Source: an uncultured Pseudomonadota bacterium
GTDB taxonomy: Bacteria > Myxococcota_A > Polyangia > HGW-17
DNA: 8,335 bases
Direction: 5' to 3'
Assembly: GCA_938004375.1 (NCBI GenBank)
Contig: CALKWH010000380.1
Span: 1-8,335 of the forward strand
This document shows, in pieces, positions 1 to 5,795 of the stretch (the stretch's first letter is position 1; every line of letters begins with the position of its first letter). The notes under the pieces are model-generated. The model did not search any database, was not told where the DNA came from, and saw nothing but the letters and a program-made list of their open reading frames with translations. A program made the translations under genes and the position numbers.

Positions 1-46
1 ACCACCGAGATCTACACTCTTTCCCTACACGACGCTCTTCCGATCT
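1..46 (+). other. Illumina P5/TruSeq universal adapter (non-biological)
   Basis: These bases match the 3' part of the Illumina P5 universal adapter, ending in the read-1 primer end GACGCTCTTCCGATCT at 31-46. There is no i5 index between the P5 part and the read-1 primer part, so this is the single-index adapter form. It is untrimmed library sequence, not genome, and anything encoded across it is artefact. T46 also supplies one base of an apparent stop codon in the neighbouring minus-strand gene. Confidence 0.98.
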
Positions 47-195
47 CAGAGCCGGCTCAGCCGTTCCTCGTCCCCCGGTAAGAAGGCCCTCATGGCGCGG
101 GCGTGGTCGCGGCCCGGCTCCGAGTGGGGTTCGGCCGTGGCGATGCAGGCGTCGAAGAAGACCCGTGCGCCCAGCTCGACGGGGGGAATACTCAT
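47..195 (-). CDS. hypothetical protein, N-terminal 49 codons only (cut by adapter)
   Basis: Unrecognised protein. ATG at 195-193 (reading left) is preceded on the minus strand by GGAG six bases upstream, which decides this start over a TTG 75 bases further out at 270 that has no ribosome binding site. The visible part begins MSIPPVELGARVFFDACIA and ends in a charged, Arg/Glu-rich stretch, with no signal peptide or membrane segment. The apparent stop TGA (48-46) takes its last base from adapter base T46, so the gene most likely continues beyond the fragment and its true length is unknown. It is divergent from the nucleotidyltransferase gene at 414. No function can be assigned; even the coding call rests mainly on the ribosome binding site and the open frame. 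Confidence 0.45.
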
Positions 196-413
196 CGATG
201 ACTCCAGGTGAGCCGGTGAAGCCGGACTCAGCGGGTACGATGGTATCCACGATCCGGTTAGAAAAGCCAACTTCGGGGTGCGGGGCGTAATTCAGGGGAT
301 GCTTTTTCTCCGCAATCGCGCTATTTTCCCCACCGGTCGCGGACAACGACAACCGGGGTGGGCGGCACCGCCCCCGCCGGGCACAACCCCGCGACCGAGG
401 ATGTCCGCCCCCC

Positions 414-1124
414 ATGGCCCCACTGCGAAAAGCCCTGATCCTCGCCGCCGGCTACGGCAGCCGCCTGTCTCCGGCCCAGTCGATCCCCAAACCCCTGACG
501 CCGCTGGCCGGGGAGCCGTCCATCGTCCGTCTCATCCGGCAGTTCCACGACGCCGGGATCGCCGAAGTCGCCATCGTGGTCGGCTACCGGGGCGACGAGG
601 TGCGCGCCGCGGTGGAGCAGGGCGCGGCCCCGGGGGTGCGGCTCTCGTTCTTCGAGAACCACCGGTACTCGGAGCCCAACGGACTGAGCGTCCTGGCGGC
701 GGCGTCCTTCGTGGACGAGCGGGTGCTCCTCTCGATGTCCGATCATCTGTTTCTGGGGGCGTGCGTCTCCCACATGACCGCGCTGGATCGGGCGGGCGAT
801 CAGACGGTGCTGATGATCGACCGGGACATCGCCGGCGTCTTCGATCTCGACGACGCCACCAAGGTCCTCACCGACGAGGCCGGTCGCGTCATCGAGATCG
901 GCAAGGACCTCGAGAGCTACAACGCCATTGACACGGGGCTGTTCTGCATCTCCCCGGCGCTGGTGAGCGCGCTTTCCGAGCTCGAGAGTCCCTCGCTGTC
1001 CCAGGGAGTGAAACGGCTCTCCGCCCGCGGGCTGATGTGCACCCAGGAGATGCGTGACGGCACCTGGCAGGACATCGACACGCCCGAGACCCTCGCCCAC
1101 GCCCAGAAGCTCCTGGAAAGGTGA
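414..1124 (+). CDS. sugar-phosphate/inositol-phosphate cytidylyltransferase-like nucleotidyltransferase
   Basis: A 236-residue single-domain NTP-transferase (GT-A-like fold) that would couple a nucleoside triphosphate to a phosphorylated small molecule with release of pyrophosphate, in the cytoplasm. Seen: the N-terminal nucleotide-binding signature LILAAGYGSRL (8-18) followed by KPL (26-28); MSDH (108-111), whose Asp110 is the expected metal ligand; DATKV (147-151); IGKDL..YNAIDTGLF (162-177); and a C-terminal WQDIDTPE (218-225) with further acidic residues. The NG-SVL, MSDH, TKV and YNAIDTG pattern is closest to what I know of 1L-myo-inositol-1-phosphate cytidylyltransferases, with phosphocholine cytidylyltransferases (LicC type) as the alternative. 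No CDP-alcohol phosphotransferase is fused to it or lies next to it, so the acceptor is unproven. GAGG at 397-400 lies 13 bases before the ATG, a long spacing. It is first in a four-gene plus-strand run; the next gene starts 2 bases after its stop. Confidence 0.85.
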   Translation: MAPLRKALILAAGYGSRLSPAQSIPKPLTPLAGEPSIVRLIRQFHDAGIAEVAIVVGYRGDEVRAAVEQGAAPGVRLSFFENHRYSEPNGLSVLAAASFVDERVLLSMSDHLFLGACVSHMTALDRAGDQTVLMIDRDIAGVFDLDDATKVLTDEAGRVIEIGKDLESYNAIDTGLFCISPALVSALSELESPSLSQGVKRLSARGLMCTQEMRDGTWQDIDTPETLAHAQKLLER

Positions 1125-1126
1125 AC

Positions 1127-1717
1127 ATGGGATCCCTGGTTTTTTCTTGCGCCCTGCTGCTCGGCGCCCCCGCCGAGTGGGAGGCCACCACCGGCCTGGG
1201 CGGCCTGGTGTGGGAGCTGCCGCCGGAGCAGGCGCCGGGCCTCGAGAGCTCCAACTCCGTGGCCTGGGCCCACCGCCGGCAATGGCATCGGGACTGGTGG
1301 ATCGGCGCATCGGCCCTCTACAGCGCCTACGACGGGAGCGAGCCGGGCTTCGTGGGCCCCGCGTTCTGGCTTGCCGACGCCATGTTGTACCGACGCTTCG
1401 ATCTCGGGGACTGGGTGCTCAGCCTGGGCGCCGGCGTCGCGGTGTCCGTCTTTCGCACGGAGCGGATCCTCGAGGACGGGGTCGGGACGACGCCAGCGGG
1501 GCGATACACGCTTTGGATGCCCGGCGTGCACGCGGGAATCCACGCCGCCCTGCTGCGGCGCCTGCATCCGCGGCTGCTCGCGGGGGTCTCGCTGCGGTAT
1601 TACAGCGGTCTGAACTGGCGCTCCTGCTGGGAAGGGCCGGCCCGCGACTGCGACGGTGTCGATCACGAGACCCAGCACTGGGTCTTCGGGCTCTCGGTGG
1701 TGCTCGTCGATCCATAG
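1127..1717 (+). CDS. predicted small outer-membrane beta-barrel or exported protein
   Basis: Unrecognised 196-residue protein. ATG 1127 is preferred because GGAAAGG (1115-1121) sits five bases upstream; the in-frame GTG at 1121 would overlap the previous stop and add only two residues. The N-terminus (residues 1-16, hydrophobic, ending GAPA before Glu) could be a short signal peptide, but it has no Lys or Arg before the hydrophobic stretch, so export is moderately supported. The mature part is rich in Trp, Tyr and Gly. Several segments alternate polar and hydrophobic residues, including WIGASALYSAY near 62-72, a Gly-rich strand near 100-115, LLAGVSLRYYSGL near 149-161, and a terminal HWVFGLSVVLV, as in small OmpA-like barrels. 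There are two Cys in a loop-like stretch before the last strand. It sits between the nucleotidyltransferase and a periplasmic binding-like protein, which suggests an envelope role. The function is inferred only. Confidence 0.6.
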   Translation: MGSLVFSCALLLGAPAEWEATTGLGGLVWELPPEQAPGLESSNSVAWAHRRQWHRDWWIGASALYSAYDGSEPGFVGPAFWLADAMLYRRFDLGDWVLSLGAGVAVSVFRTERILEDGVGTTPAGRYTLWMPGVHAGIHAALLRRLHPRLLAGVSLRYYSGLNWRSCWEGPARDCDGVDHETQHWVFGLSVVLVDP

Positions 1718-1729
1718 CCCACGGGTTCC

Positions 1730-1735
1730 AGGAGG
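1730..1735 (+). promoter_or_regulatory. strong Shine-Dalgarno AGGAGG with short spacing
   Basis: AGGAGG ends only three bases before the ATG at 1739, shorter than usual. The next in-frame ATG (1754) would leave 18 bases, too far, so 1739 remains the better start. The site lies in the 21-base gap between the outer-membrane-like gene and the binding-protein-like gene, the longest gap in the four-gene run. Confidence 0.7.
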
Positions 1736-1738
1736 CGA

Positions 1739-2521
1739 ATGCTCGCGTTCACCATGTTTCTGGCCTTCCAGCTCTGGCAGGGGCAGGCGTTGCCCGTCGC
1801 CGTGGCCTATCCGCCCGGGGTTCCCGAGTTCGAGCGTGCGGCTGCCCCCCGGCTGGCTTCGGGCGCCTGGGTGCGCTTCACCGGGGCGGGTGGCCTGGCG
1901 CGGGGGCAGATCGTCTATACTTTCGGGCGCCGCGCCGCGCGATCCGTCGAGCTCCCCGGGGTTCTCGTGGTCGAGCACTTCGTCGCCGGGGAGCGGCCAT
2001 TGCACCCGCGACACGGCCGGGTGTCCTGGGAGGCGCCGGTCGAGGCCTGGGATGTCCTGCTCGAGCAGTTCGCCAAGGTGGCGGCCGGGCGGCAGTTCTG
2101 CCTCGTCGAGACGCCCATGCTGGCCCGCGGGTCCGGTGCTGCGCCGCTCCCCCGCGGCACCCGGCGCGTCGTCGTGGACACCCGGGACCAGGCACTGCAG
2201 CTGGCCGCCGACCTGCTGAAAGGACGCCAGACGTGCGGCGGGGTCGTGCTCGCCGCGGACTTCGAGGTGTTGGAGCACCTGGTGCTCGAGGCGTTCGCGC
2301 GGGTCCAGGCCCGGGTCGGGATCCCGCTGTTCGCCCGGACCCGGCACGAGGTCCTCATGGGGGCCGTCGCAGCGGTGGAGCCCCAGGCGGCCGACTGGGA
2401 CGCCGACGGAGGCGGGACCGTCACGGGCCAAATCTTCTACAACAAGGCAGTCGCCGTCTGGCTGGGCGTCGGCGAGCTCGCCGGTTCGCCCCGTTGGCGG
2501 ACGCAGGCCCTGGCCAGGTGA
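1739..2521 (+). CDS. periplasmic substrate-binding-like protein (ABC/TrpX-like fold), sensor partner
   Basis: 260 residues. The N-terminus (about 1-17, MLAFTMFLAFQLWQGQA) is hydrophobic and fits a short signal peptide, putting the protein in the periplasm. The C-terminal half resembles PF04392-type ABC substrate-binding proteins. A stretch like DQALQLAADLLKG (150-162) is followed by a beta-strand GGVVLAADFEVLE (167-179), a helix, GIPLFARTRHEVLMGAVAAV (194-213), and a C-terminal GQIFYNKAVAVWLGVGELAG (230-249) matching the helix that ends in a terminal Leu/Gly in that family. This is similarity by eye and is distant; a YfiR-like (DUF4154) periplasmic regulator is the main alternative. No permease or ATPase is nearby. 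The gene ends three bases before a membrane histidine kinase gene, so it more likely feeds ligand information to that kinase than transports anything. Confidence 0.6.
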   Translation: MLAFTMFLAFQLWQGQALPVAVAYPPGVPEFERAAAPRLASGAWVRFTGAGGLARGQIVYTFGRRAARSVELPGVLVVEHFVAGERPLHPRHGRVSWEAPVEAWDVLLEQFAKVAAGRQFCLVETPMLARGSGAAPLPRGTRRVVVDTRDQALQLAADLLKGRQTCGGVVLAADFEVLEHLVLEAFARVQARVGIPLFARTRHEVLMGAVAAVEPQAADWDADGGGTVTGQIFYNKAVAVWLGVGELAGSPRWRTQALAR

Positions 2522-2524
2522 CCG

Positions 2525-4609
2525 ATGACCATGCAACAGGACGCTGCCATCCCCCGGTTCGCCCATTCCTTCAGCCGTCGCGTGCTGCTGCTGTTCGGTG
2601 TTCTCTCCCTGGCCAGCGGCCTGTTGCTGGCCGGCATCGTCTTCTGGGTGGGTTGGAACGGTCGGGAGGACACCCGGCGGGAGGTCGCCGCCGAGCAGGC
2701 GCGTCAGTTGGCGGGGCAGGCAGCCCCCGCCGTCCTGGCCCGCGACGATGCCTTCCTCGCCGACGCCCTCGAGCGCCTCGCAGCGAGGGCCGAGCTTGCA
2801 GGAGTGGCTGTTTGCACGCCCGATGGGGAGCTCGTGATCAGCCGGCACTGGCGTGGTCCGGGTTTCGAGGGGCGTCTCGATCCCGGCCGGTGCGCGTCGA
2901 CGACCCCCTCCCGGCGTGGGGTGTCGCAGGGGTACGTGGATTTCGAGGAGCCCGTGATGGCCTGGTCCGTGGACGCGGAGCACCGGGCCATGGGCGTGCG
3001 CGGCTGGGCGCTGGAGCGGGAGGGCCGCACCGTGGGGCGCCTGGTGCTGCGCGCCCGCCTGAGGCCCTCGGCGGAAGAGGCGACCTCGCTGCTCTGGTTC
3101 TCCCTCGCCCTCGGGGGCGGAGTCTTCCTGGCGGGGCTGCTCCTCGCCGTGATCGGCATGCGGCGCGTCTGGATCCCGTTCCGGCGAATCCTGCGCGGCG
3201 TCGAGCGCTTCCGGCAGGGGGATCTGTCCGCCCGGATCCAGTTGGATTCCAAGGACGAGCTGGGACACATCGCCGACTCGTTCAACCGCCTGGCGCGGGA
3301 CCTCGCCGCCCGGATGGAGGAGCTGCAGGGGTGGAAAAACCGGCTCGAGGCCGAGGTATTGGAGAAGACCGAGGAGATCCAGGACACCAGCCGGTTCCTC
3401 AATGAATTGATCGCCCCGTTCGAGCGGGAGAACGAGATCCCCTGGGCGCGCCTGCTGCGGTTGCTGTGCCAGGGATCCGGGGCCCGGGCCGGCGCCCTGC
3501 ACGTGCGCGCCGCGTCGGGCCAGTTCCGTCGGATCGCCTCGTTCCCCGAGAGCGACGTCTCCGCGCAACTGGAGCCGGCCTCCTTCGAAGGTGATTGCCA
3601 GGTGGCCGACGCCCCCGCCGGACTGGAGTCGGCCGGGTCCGTCCTGCGGCGCTTCAACCTGCGCAACCCCGACGGTCTGGGCGGCCAGCTGGTCCTGCTG
3701 TGTCCGCAGGAGTGCCGGCACCAGCACTACCTGCAGCAGGTGATCCCGGCCCTGACGATCACCCTCTCCAATGCCCGGGCGTTCGTCAGCGTGCGCGAGC
3801 TGGTGACGATGCTGGAGCGGAACAACGAGCAACTGTCGGCCCAGACGCGGACCCTCGAGGAGCAGAAGAACGAGCTCGAGCGCGCCAACCGCCTGAAGTC
3901 CCAGTTCGTGGCGAACATGTCCCACGAGCTGCGGATCCCGCTCAACGCGATCATCGGGTACTCGGAGATGCTGTCCTCCGGGCTCTACGGCCCGGTCAAC
4001 GAGGAACAGACCGCCAGCCTGCAGGCCGTCGAGGAGAGCGGTCGCAACCTGCTCAACCTGATCAACACCATCCTCGATCACTCCCGGCTCGAGGCCGATC
4101 GCATGCCCGTGTACGCCGAGAAGATCGACGACCTCCGCAAGGTCGTCCGGGAGACGGTCTCCCGCAACGGGTCCCTCACCCGGGAGCGGGACTACCAGAT
4201 CGAGGTGTCCCTGCCTCCGACGCCGATCCTCTGCATCACCGACGGCGGCAAGGTCCAGCAGATCCTCACGAACCTGATCTCCAACGCGGTGAAGTTCACC
4301 GAGAAGGGGCACGTGCGGGTCCTGCTCGAGGCCAGGGGGGACCAATTGGAGCTGGCCGTCGAGGACACCGGCTGCGGCATCCCGGCCGAGGAGCAGGAGA
4401 AGATCTTCCAGGAGTTCCACCAGGTCGACGGCTCGGCCACGCGCGCGGCGGGGGGCACGGGCCTGGGCCTCTCGGTCTCCCGCCGGTTCGCCCGCCTGCT
4501 GGGCGGCAGCCTCACCGTGCGCAGCGAGGCAGGCTCCGGCTCCACCTTCACCCTCCGGTTCCCCCGTCGGATCGAGGCCGCTCCGGCCAAGCCGGATTCC
4601 ATCATCTGA
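2525..4609 (+). CDS. membrane sensor histidine kinase (periplasmic sensor-HAMP-GAF-like-HisKA-HATPase)
   Basis: 694 residues, inner membrane. Segments in order: TM1 about 20-44; periplasmic domain about 45-187, PDC/Cache-like with a strand pair around VAVCTPDGELVIS (94-106); TM2 about 188-211; HAMP 212-265; coiled coil about 266-295; a degenerate GAF-like domain about 298-425; coiled coil 422-458; HisKA with phosphoacceptor His467 in SHELRIPLNAI; and HATPase with N box (N583, N587), G1 DTGCGIP (614-620), F box and G2 GGTGLGLS (643-650). All catalytic motifs are intact, so ATP binding and autophosphorylation are expected. The residue four after the His is Ile where HisKA kinases usually have Thr or Asn. 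There is no receiver domain and no response regulator in the window. ATG 2525 follows AGGTG (2516-2520) by four bases; ATG 2531 (residue 3) is an equally possible start. It is last in the run, with a stop 4 bases from the convergent gene. Confidence 0.93.
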   Translation: MTMQQDAAIPRFAHSFSRRVLLLFGVLSLASGLLLAGIVFWVGWNGREDTRREVAAEQARQLAGQAAPAVLARDDAFLADALERLAARAELAGVAVCTPDGELVISRHWRGPGFEGRLDPGRCASTTPSRRGVSQGYVDFEEPVMAWSVDAEHRAMGVRGWALEREGRTVGRLVLRARLRPSAEEATSLLWFSLALGGGVFLAGLLLAVIGMRRVWIPFRRILRGVERFRQGDLSARIQLDSKDELGHIADSFNRLARDLAARMEELQGWKNRLEAEVLEKTEEIQDTSRFLNELIAPFERENEIPWARLLRLLCQGSGARAGALHVRAASGQFRRIASFPESDVSAQLEPASFEGDCQVADAPAGLESAGSVLRRFNLRNPDGLGGQLVLLCPQECRHQHYLQQVIPALTITLSNARAFVSVRELVTMLERNNEQLSAQTRTLEEQKNELERANRLKSQFVANMSHELRIPLNAIIGYSEMLSSGLYGPVNEEQTASLQAVEESGRNLLNLINTILDHSRLEADRMPVYAEKIDDLRKVVRETVSRNGSLTRERDYQIEVSLPPTPILCITDGGKVQQILTNLISNAVKFTEKGHVRVLLEARGDQLELAVEDTGCGIPAEEQEKIFQEFHQVDGSATRAAGGTGLGLSVSRRFARLLGGSLTVRSEAGSGSTFTLRFPRRIEAAPAKPDSII

Positions 4610-4613
4610 GGCG

Positions 4614-5450
4614 TCAGTATTTCCCTTCGCGCAGGCGGCTCTCGGGCACCAGGGCGTCGTAGGGGTAGCCGCGGGCGACCCAGAAGCCGTTGACTGGGTG
4701 GTCGGTCAACTCGATGCGCTCCACGTATTTCGCGCTCTTGTAGGCCAGCAGGCGGGGCACCACCAGGCGCAGCGGGAAGCCGTGCTTCAGCGGGATGGTG
4801 TGGCCGTCGATTCCGAAGGCGAGCAGCGTGTGGGGCTCGGTCGTGATCGCCAGAGGCAGGGACTCGTTGTAAGTGCCTCCGATGGTGTGGAAGGTTGCGT
4901 GGGTGGCCTCCTGGCGGGGCCGCACGAGGTCCCACACCGTGGAGAGGTGCAGACCGTTCCAGGGCACGTCCAGGATCGACCAGCCCTCGACGCAGTGGAA
5001 GTCCATCACGAAGTTGACGCGGGCGAGATCCACCAGTTCGTCGAAGCGGAACGTCCTCGGGGTCTCGACCATGCCGTCCACGGTGAGGCGCCAGTTCTGA
5101 AGGATCTGTTCGAGGTTCTGGAGGTCCACCGTGCGCTCGGGCCAGCGCCGGAACAGCGGGCTGGAGCCGGTGGGGGAGGGCTCGAACGGGTAGGCCTCCA
5201 CCGCGCCGTCGGGGGCGTCGTGGGCGGCGTCGGTCACCGCGTCGTGGGGGGGGCCGTCGTCGGCGTCGTGGGGGGCGTCCGGCGCGCCGTCCTTGCCCGC
5301 GTCCGGGGTCGGTCTCCCGCGTAGTTGGGGGGGCGCGGTGCAGGCGGCGGCAGCGCCCAGGGAGAGCACGGCGCCGGTGCCCAGCCACTGGAGAAACGAG
5401 CGTCGCGAGGTTCCGTGGGCGAGGATCTGTCGGTCATCCGGCGGCTGCAT
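4614..5450 (-). CDS. Tat-exported molybdopterin-dependent oxidoreductase (sulfite oxidase/MsrP family)
   Basis: 278 residues, with an Oxidored_molyb (PF00174) domain from about 105 to 270. Molybdenum is expected on Cys153 in FHCVEGWS (151-158), followed by VPWNGLHLSTVWDL (162-175). KHGFPLRLVVPRLLAYKSAKYV (222-243) is the usual cofactor and substrate-pocket segment. The N-terminus has a twin-arginine motif SRRSFLQ (15-21) and a hydrophobic stretch ending AAAAC, so Tat export is well supported, with Cys37 as a possible lipidation site in a weak lipobox. Residues 40-86 form an Asp/Ala/Pro/His linker with 8-residue repeats. Family members reduce methionine sulfoxide in periplasmic proteins or oxidise sulfite; which applies is not visible, and no MsrQ-like haem partner lies alongside. 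The start ATG has AGGAGG six bases upstream and its own promoter. The domain is shorter than E. coli MsrP. It is convergent with the kinase gene. Confidence 0.9.
   Translation of the reverse strand: MQPPDDRQILAHGTSRRSFLQWLGTGAVLSLGAAAACTAPPQLRGRPTPDAGKDGAPDAPHDADDGPPHDAVTDAAHDAPDGAVEAYPFEPSPTGSSPLFRRWPERTVDLQNLEQILQNWRLTVDGMVETPRTFRFDELVDLARVNFVMDFHCVEGWSILDVPWNGLHLSTVWDLVRPRQEATHATFHTIGGTYNESLPLAITTEPHTLLAFGIDGHTIPLKHGFPLRLVVPRLLAYKSAKYVERIELTDHPVNGFWVARGYPYDALVPESRLREGKY
5202..5297 (-). repeat. 24-bp-period coding repeat, four units (His/Asp-rich linker)
   Basis: On the plus strand GTCGTGG recurs at 5217, 5241 and 5265, exactly 24 bases apart. In the oxidoreductase it encodes 8-residue units at residues 60-67, 68-75 and 76-83, each with HDA at positions 2-4. 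A more diverged unit at 52-59 has KD in place of HD. The repeat lies in the linker between the Tat signal/possible lipid anchor and the catalytic domain. Confidence 0.75.
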
Positions 5451-5456
5451 GGTCCA

Positions 5457-5462
5457 CCTCCT
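5457..5462 (-). promoter_or_regulatory. Shine-Dalgarno of the molybdopterin oxidoreductase gene
   Basis: Minus-strand AGGAGG, continuing as AGGAGGTGG, six bases before the ATG at 5450. It is the best ribosome binding site in the window and fixes the start so that the twin-arginine signal is included. Confidence 0.85.
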
Positions 5463-5474
5463 GCCATGAATCTG

Positions 5475-5502
5475 GTTGTAAGGCGTGTCTAATTGTTGTC
5501 AA
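5475..5502 (-). promoter_or_regulatory. sigma70-type promoter for the molybdopterin oxidoreductase gene
   Basis: Reading leftward on the minus strand: -35 TTGACA (5502-5497), a 16-base spacer, and -10 TACAAC (5480-5475). Transcription would start near 5468, giving a 5' leader of about 18 bases that just contains the Shine-Dalgarno. The -35 is perfect and the -10 has four of six consensus bases. The -35 lies inside one arm of an inverted repeat whose other arm holds the -35 of the divergent tRNA promoter. Confidence 0.65.
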
Positions 5503-5573
5503 GCTGTGCCGGAAAATTGCCGCCGCGTCGGGAGGAATCCATCCCCCGATTTTTCCGGAAAAACAGCTTGACA
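5497..5573. repeat. inverted repeat pairing the two divergent promoters
   Basis: TGTCAAGCTGT at 5497-5507 is the perfect reverse complement of ACAGCTTGACA at 5563-5573; each arm includes a full -35 hexamer. Just inside, CCGGAAAA (5509-5516) and TTTTCCGG (5551-5558) form a second inverted pair, offset by three bases. The right copy is part of a 14-bp perfect palindrome, TTTTTCCGGAAAAA, at 5550-5563. Each promoter is therefore preceded by TTTTCCGG, then 1 (left) or 4 (right) bases, then ACAGCTTGACA. The arms are too far apart for a typical terminator. A divergent duplication of the promoter-upstream segment, or a shared regulator site, are both possible. Confidence 0.7.
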
Positions 5574-5596
5574 CCAGAGGCCGGGGTCTTTATAAA
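5568..5596 (+). promoter_or_regulatory. near-consensus sigma70-type promoter for tRNA-Ala
   Basis: -35 TTGACA (5568-5573), a spacer of exactly 17 bases, and -10 TATAAA (5591-5596). Only the last -10 base differs from consensus. The A-rich tract just upstream (5559-5563) could act as part of an UP element. Start of transcription is expected near 5603, about 14 bases before the mature tRNA, as is usual for a strong tRNA promoter. Confidence 0.85.
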
Positions 5597-5616
5597 CGCA
5601 TCCGCCTGACTCCTCC

Positions 5617-5689
<73 letters not shown>

Positions 5690-5731
5690 CAACCCGGAAA
5701 TAATTAATTCTGTTACCTTCGGCTAGGCGGG

Positions 5732-5764
5732 CCGTGTCCTGTCGCAGCGGACGGTACTTTTCCC
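5732..5764 (+). terminator. weak terminator-like hairpin downstream of the tRNA
   Basis: CCG-TG-TCC (5732-5739) can pair with GGACGG (5749-5754), giving six base pairs with a two-base bulge and a nine-base loop. It is followed by TACTTTTCCC. It lies 43 bases after the tRNA end and before the cyclase gene's candidate promoter, which suits tRNA transcript termination. The stem is short and the T tract interrupted, so the call is tentative. Confidence 0.3.
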
Positions 5765-5795
5765 TTTACTTTGTCGCCGGTGGCAATAGTATAAG
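5765..5795 (+). promoter_or_regulatory. candidate promoter for the adenylate cyclase gene
   Basis: TTTACT (5765-5770) could be a -35, with either TAGTAT at 5787-5792 (16-base spacer) or TATAAG at 5790-5795 (19-base spacer) as the -10. This AT-rich patch stands out in a GC-rich setting and lies 38-68 bases before the ATG at 5833. Read-through from the strong tRNA promoter is the alternative source of transcript. The remainder of the spacer between the tRNA and the cyclase gene shows nothing else I can support. Confidence 0.4.

Noticed and set aside
196..270. TTG start for the left-edge minus-strand gene
   Set aside because: No ribosome binding site is seen there, while ATG at 195 has GGAG at proper spacing.
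196..413. Promoters in the left divergent spacer (TATTTT at 322-327; minus-strand TTGGCT with GATACC)
   Set aside because: Neither has both boxes in acceptable form; the matches are no better than expected by chance.
278..1310. Overlapping frames on both strands across the nucleotidyltransferase gene
   Set aside because: They conflict with the conserved nucleotidyltransferase motifs and have low-complexity Arg/Pro-rich sequence.
1054..3405. 783-codon plus-strand frame rich in Arg, Gly, Pro and Ala
   Set aside because: It overlaps three genes with real domain or signal features in another frame and shows no domain of its own.
917..4420. 1167-codon minus-strand open frame
   Set aside because: It is antisense to the nucleotidyltransferase, barrel, binding-like and kinase genes, lacks any recognisable domain, and has the Gly/Pro/Arg/Leu-rich composition of a high-GC shadow frame.
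4192..5388. Long minus-strand and plus-strand frames across the oxidoreductase gene
   Set aside because: The frame carrying the Tat motif, Cys153 motif and strong ribosome binding site is the real one; these are out-of-frame or antisense shadows.
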